Assembly: GCF_000231115.1 (NCBI RefSeq)
Contig: NW_006889861.1
Coordinates: forward strand, 6,640 to 18,501
Length of the DNA stretch: 11,862 nt
Direction: 5' to 3'
DNA from: Vittaforma corneae ATCC 50505
Lineage: Eukaryota > Microsporidia > Nosematidae
Shown: piece by piece, positions 9,643-11,862 of the stretch
How positions within the stretch are numbered: the first letter of the stretch is position 1
How the letters are laid out: every line of letters starts with the position of its first letter
Notes under the pieces: generated by a model
The model's input: the letters and a program-made list of their open reading frames with translations, nothing else
What the model was told of the DNA's origin: nothing
Databases searched by the model: none
Translations under genes and position numbers: made by a program

Positions 9643-10354
9643 AATCAATTCAATAAAATGGATTACTCCACAAATTCTCTCAATTTTGTATGCAGATGTA
9701 CTGTTTGTGTTAATTGTATATAATTAGTTGAAGTGTCCATCCAAGCTTGTTTATTAGAGAACAAATGTCCGAATTGGCAAATTAAAGTCTATCTCACTGA
9801 GAAGCATCAAATTAAATATCATAGTTGTGAATGTTCTGGCCATTATGTTCAACTCTTTGTTAATGCTGACTGCTAATTTTTGAGTTCTTTCTTACATTTT
9901 TCTATGCTTAAAGCTTGTATTTAATATAATCGGCAACATTATAATATTGGCTTTGCCTAATGTCTTTTGTAAAAATTTCTTTGGAATCCTCTCATTATTA
10001 TGTAAAATGCAGTTTTTGCCATTCGATCTAATTTTCAATGCGGAAATGTACTATCTGTATAACTTTTTGATGGTGTATGTATATTTTAAAATTTACACTT
10101 GTTAAAATTTTTAATATATTGGATATTTTCTAAAAGAACCCACCCACGTATAATGATAATGCTCTTTAGTTTATTAATATATTATAAATCAACATCTCAC
10201 AGCATTAAAGTTTCATATAGTATTATTTTTCTAGCCACAGGGACTATTTCTAAGCTAGAAATAATTTTGAAATCGATTTGCACATTAAATACAATGTCGT
10301 CACTAACTTAACTCTCACAGATGACACTTAATAGGAGATTCACTCGATATAATA

Positions 10355-10366
10355 TTAAAATTTTAA
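10355..10366. repeat. Copy 2 of 12-bp palindrome TTAAAATTTTAA
   Basis: This is identical to 8931-8942 and 10707-10718. It overlaps the left arm of the hairpin at 10360-10390. Function is unknown. Confidence 0.5.
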
Positions 10367-10390
10367 GAAGTTTAAGAAACCTCTTAAAAT
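10360..10390. repeat. Hairpin with 9-bp stem
   Basis: ATTTTAAGA at 10360-10368 is the exact reverse complement of TCTTAAAAT at 10382-10390. Allowing one bulged A adds a G:C pair at 10370:10381, leaving a 10-nt loop. There is no following T-tract of the usual terminator kind. The stem is mostly A:T, so stability is modest. Confidence 0.4.
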
Positions 10391-10706
10391 ACAAAATTCT
10401 GCATAGTGAAACTCCATTAAAAAATTTTCAGGTACCAAAGACTTGTCTCCTCTTTTTCAAGCAAATTATGGGATTATTAATGAACAATAAATAGCTATTT
10501 ATCAAATCAATTTACTTAATCATCATTTTTTAATTTCACAATTATAATAATATAATCAATAAGATTTTTGGACATATCTAATGCCAAAATATCTTTCTAA
10601 TATCGGAAGATACTCGTTTTTTCGTTATATTGCCAAGATAAATAAAATTGGTGCTTTAGAGTTTCTCCAAAGTAATGCTTCTATTGTAGAGTTGATATTT
10701 ATTTCA

Positions 10707-10718
10707 TTAAAATTTTAA
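10707..10718. repeat. Copy 3 of 12-bp palindrome TTAAAATTTTAA
   Basis: Symmetry extends by one base each side (10706-10719). With the copies at 8931 and 10355, three exact copies fall within 1.8 kb, whereas base composition alone predicts about 0.03 in the whole window. It lies just after the TGA that closes the 9643 frame. Confidence 0.5.
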
Positions 10719-11092
10719 TCAATTCTTTTCTATCAACGACATTTTTAAAATTTCTAAATACATTTGTAGATTAAAGGTTACTACTAAAAAGACAGTTGTT
10801 GGGTTTAATATAAAGCTTGTTTTATAGTTTAGCTTTTATGCAGTACACGTTACAAAATCATATAATCCCAATGATCAATAGCAAACTACCACGAACTAAT
10901 TCTAAAATGGATGGAAACATATGATGCTGATAAATGTGTAAATTTCCAAACAATATTGCACTTAGTCAATACTTCAAGTACTGAAAAGTTGTAGGACTGT
11001 AGATGAAGTTTTAAATTCCATCTTCTCATATAAAAAGGTTGCACTTAAATGATTTTATCAAAATGTCATGAATCAAGAAGTTGACTAATATT

Positions 11093-11108
11093 AAAAAGAA
11101 GACTTTTT
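11093..11108. repeat. Small hairpin AAAAAG / CTTTTT with 4-nt loop
   Basis: AAAAAG at 11093-11098 pairs with CTTTTT at 11103-11108 around AAGA. With one G:C pair and ending in T residues it faintly resembles a terminator, but it is too weak to call. Confidence 0.3.
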
Positions 11109-11184
11109 GTTACGAGCGCAGACTACAGAAAATCCAAACATTTCAAAGCTGATAATAAAAAAAGAACTGTATTCAAAATGCTAC

Positions 11185-11751
11185 TCAGATTCCATTCGAT
11201 CCAATAGATTTAAAGGACATTGGCATAGTATCATGTTTCAAGATTGCGGATAGCAAATCCTATGCTTTCAAAGCGATCTTTTTTATTTTCTAATGCATAA
11301 GAGCATTCTTTTTTATGCCTGGAATTTTACCATAAAAATTTCCAGTTGCACCAGATGTATAGCTTGGACCAAGGAATGGTGGAACGTGATTTTTCTCGTT
11401 AAAAGATTTACATGCTAGAAGAGAGATGGCTCTTTCTATCATATCGCAGAAGCAGTTTATATACATTGAGTTTGAATGGAAGGAGAAATGTGAAATATGT
11501 TTCATAGAGTCACGCGATCCGATATTTTTCAATAGATATGCACTCATTATCATATTAAGTTTACTAGTGTGGCATATGCCATTTGGGTCAAAATTTTACC
11601 TTACAATTTACATGGTCTATGCTTGGGTTATATACAGAACATGCATCTGACTGCAAATACGACGCCAGGTGTCTGCAATTTAAAACCCATCTAAGCTTAT
11701 GATGACAGTGTTGATTGGTTTTAAAAAGCTCAAAAATACATATTGAACACA
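11185..11751 (-). other. G+C-richer minus-strand open stretch, possible coding remnant
   Basis: No TGA occurs from 11751 to the TGA at 11187-11185 (188 codons), while six TAA or TAG codons do. The standard-code part is 11553-11290 (87 codons, true ATG start). Its most protein-like piece is near the end, about 11410-11293, including HVPPFLGPSYTSGATGNFYG, with Pro, Gly, Thr and Ala codons ending in A or T, as expected of coding DNA in an A+T-rich genome. No family is recognised. A plus-strand frame at 11426-11650 (ATG start, 74 codons) covers the same DNA and also looks acceptable, so the coding strand cannot be settled by eye. It may be a gene fragment, a pseudogene or chance. Confidence 0.2.
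11717..11728 (+). repeat. Copy 3 of dispersed 12-mer GGTTTTAAAAAG
   Basis: This is identical to 204-215 and 2488-2499. It falls within the upstream part of the minus-strand open stretch ending at 11185. Function is unknown. Confidence 0.5.
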
Positions 11752-11862
11752 TCAAAGCCGATTATTTGATATGTCAGAATAAAGGCATATGTGGGTTTAA
11801 GTTACTATTTTGTTTATTTTAATATTATTTTATCGATCTCATTTTATGAATAGTTAGAAATG
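11752..11862. other. Window end, nothing recognised
   Basis: The last 111 bases are A+T-rich, contain no frame of note, and show no telomere-like or other simple repeat. Confidence 0.6.

Larger units (their letters stand above)
9643..10695 (+). other. Longest TGA-free frame; candidate only under a TAA/TAG=Gln code
   Basis: Between TGA at 9640-9642 and TGA at 10693-10695 this frame has 350 codons with no TGA but many TAA and TAG. An ATG at 9658 opens it (345 codons), the translation starting MDYSTNSLNFVCRCTVCVNC. Over 9661-10260 G+C at codon positions one, two and three is about 32, 30 and 22% by my count, the order expected of coding DNA. Over 10261-10680 it is about 23, 24 and 30%, which is not. 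If anything is coding, it is the first 600 bp. Early Cys-rich spacing (C..C....C) is suggestive but matches no family I can name. Under the standard code only short pieces remain, such as 10099-10311. Chance is a serious alternative. Confidence 0.17.
10696..11469 (+). other. Plus-strand frame with a single internal TGA; possible decayed coding segment
   Basis: The frame continues that of 9643-10695 and is interrupted by TGA only once (11050-11052) before TGA at 11467-11469, but it has many TAA and TAG. The stretch around the internal TGA is protein-like, with many G- and A-initial codons: TVDEVLNSIFSYKKVALK before it, and after it, from ATG 11068, a Glu, Lys and Arg-rich segment including TTENPNISKLIIKKELYSK. 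G+C by codon position over 10741-11280 is about 33, 27 and 28%, a weak signal. No family is recognised. Possible readings are a gene with an alternative code, an old pseudogene, or chance. It overlaps a minus-strand candidate in exact codon register, so at most one of the two is likely to be real. Confidence 0.17.

Noticed and set aside
10261..10680. Middle part of the 9643 frame as coding
   Set aside because: G+C is highest at codon position three (about 30% against 23-24% at positions one and two), opposite to the coding pattern seen just upstream.
1..11862. Possible tRNA, rRNA, CRISPR or telomeric sequence
   Set aside because: I looked for B-box-like GTTCRANNC words with matching A boxes, regularly spaced repeats and C4A4-type runs, and found none that hold up.

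Overview
This is an A+T-rich window, roughly 30% G+C by my rough manual estimate, and I can recognise no gene in it with confidence. No protein family, rRNA, tRNA, CRISPR array, insertion sequence or telomeric repeat can be identified by eye on either strand. The longest standard-code frame (minus strand, 6795-6376) opens on TTG and has no ATG until about residue 117. Most other frames are about as long as A+T-rich DNA gives by chance. Such low coding density argues against an ordinary bacterium, archaeon or phage. It fits non-coding DNA of an A+T-rich eukaryote, for example a protist nuclear genome or a ciliate germline (micronuclear) genome. A decayed or randomised sequence also remains possible.

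Layout. Positions 1-3560 hold no gene candidate, only small hairpins and short repeats. Between 3583 and 4974 there are two short ATG-started frames of unknown worth (3583-3831 and 4756-4974). Positions 4975-6375 are empty. A minus-strand open stretch covers 6951-6376. A patch somewhat richer in G+C lies at about 7608-8030, also open on the minus strand, with a perfect 16-bp palindrome just beyond its upstream end. Positions 8430-8720 hold two close direct repeats: a 14-mer repeated exactly 100 bp apart and an 11-mer repeated 26 bp apart. A 73-residue ATG-started frame follows (8721-8942), with a 16-bp palindrome over its stop. From 9643 to 11469 one plus-strand frame contains many TAA and TAG codons but only three TGA codons. 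The last kilobase (about 11050-11750) is again richer in G+C and can be read plausibly on both strands.

Two hints deserve checking. First, the most protein-like stretches are interrupted mainly by TAA and TAG rather than TGA, as in ciliates that read TAA and TAG as glutamine. My hand counts are only borderline, and codon-position composition supports coding in 9661-10260 but not in 10261-10680. Second, the close 14-bp direct repeat around an 86-bp A+T-rich spacer has the form of the short repeats that flank eliminated DNA in ciliate germlines. Neither point is proof. No set of genes working together can be described from this window.
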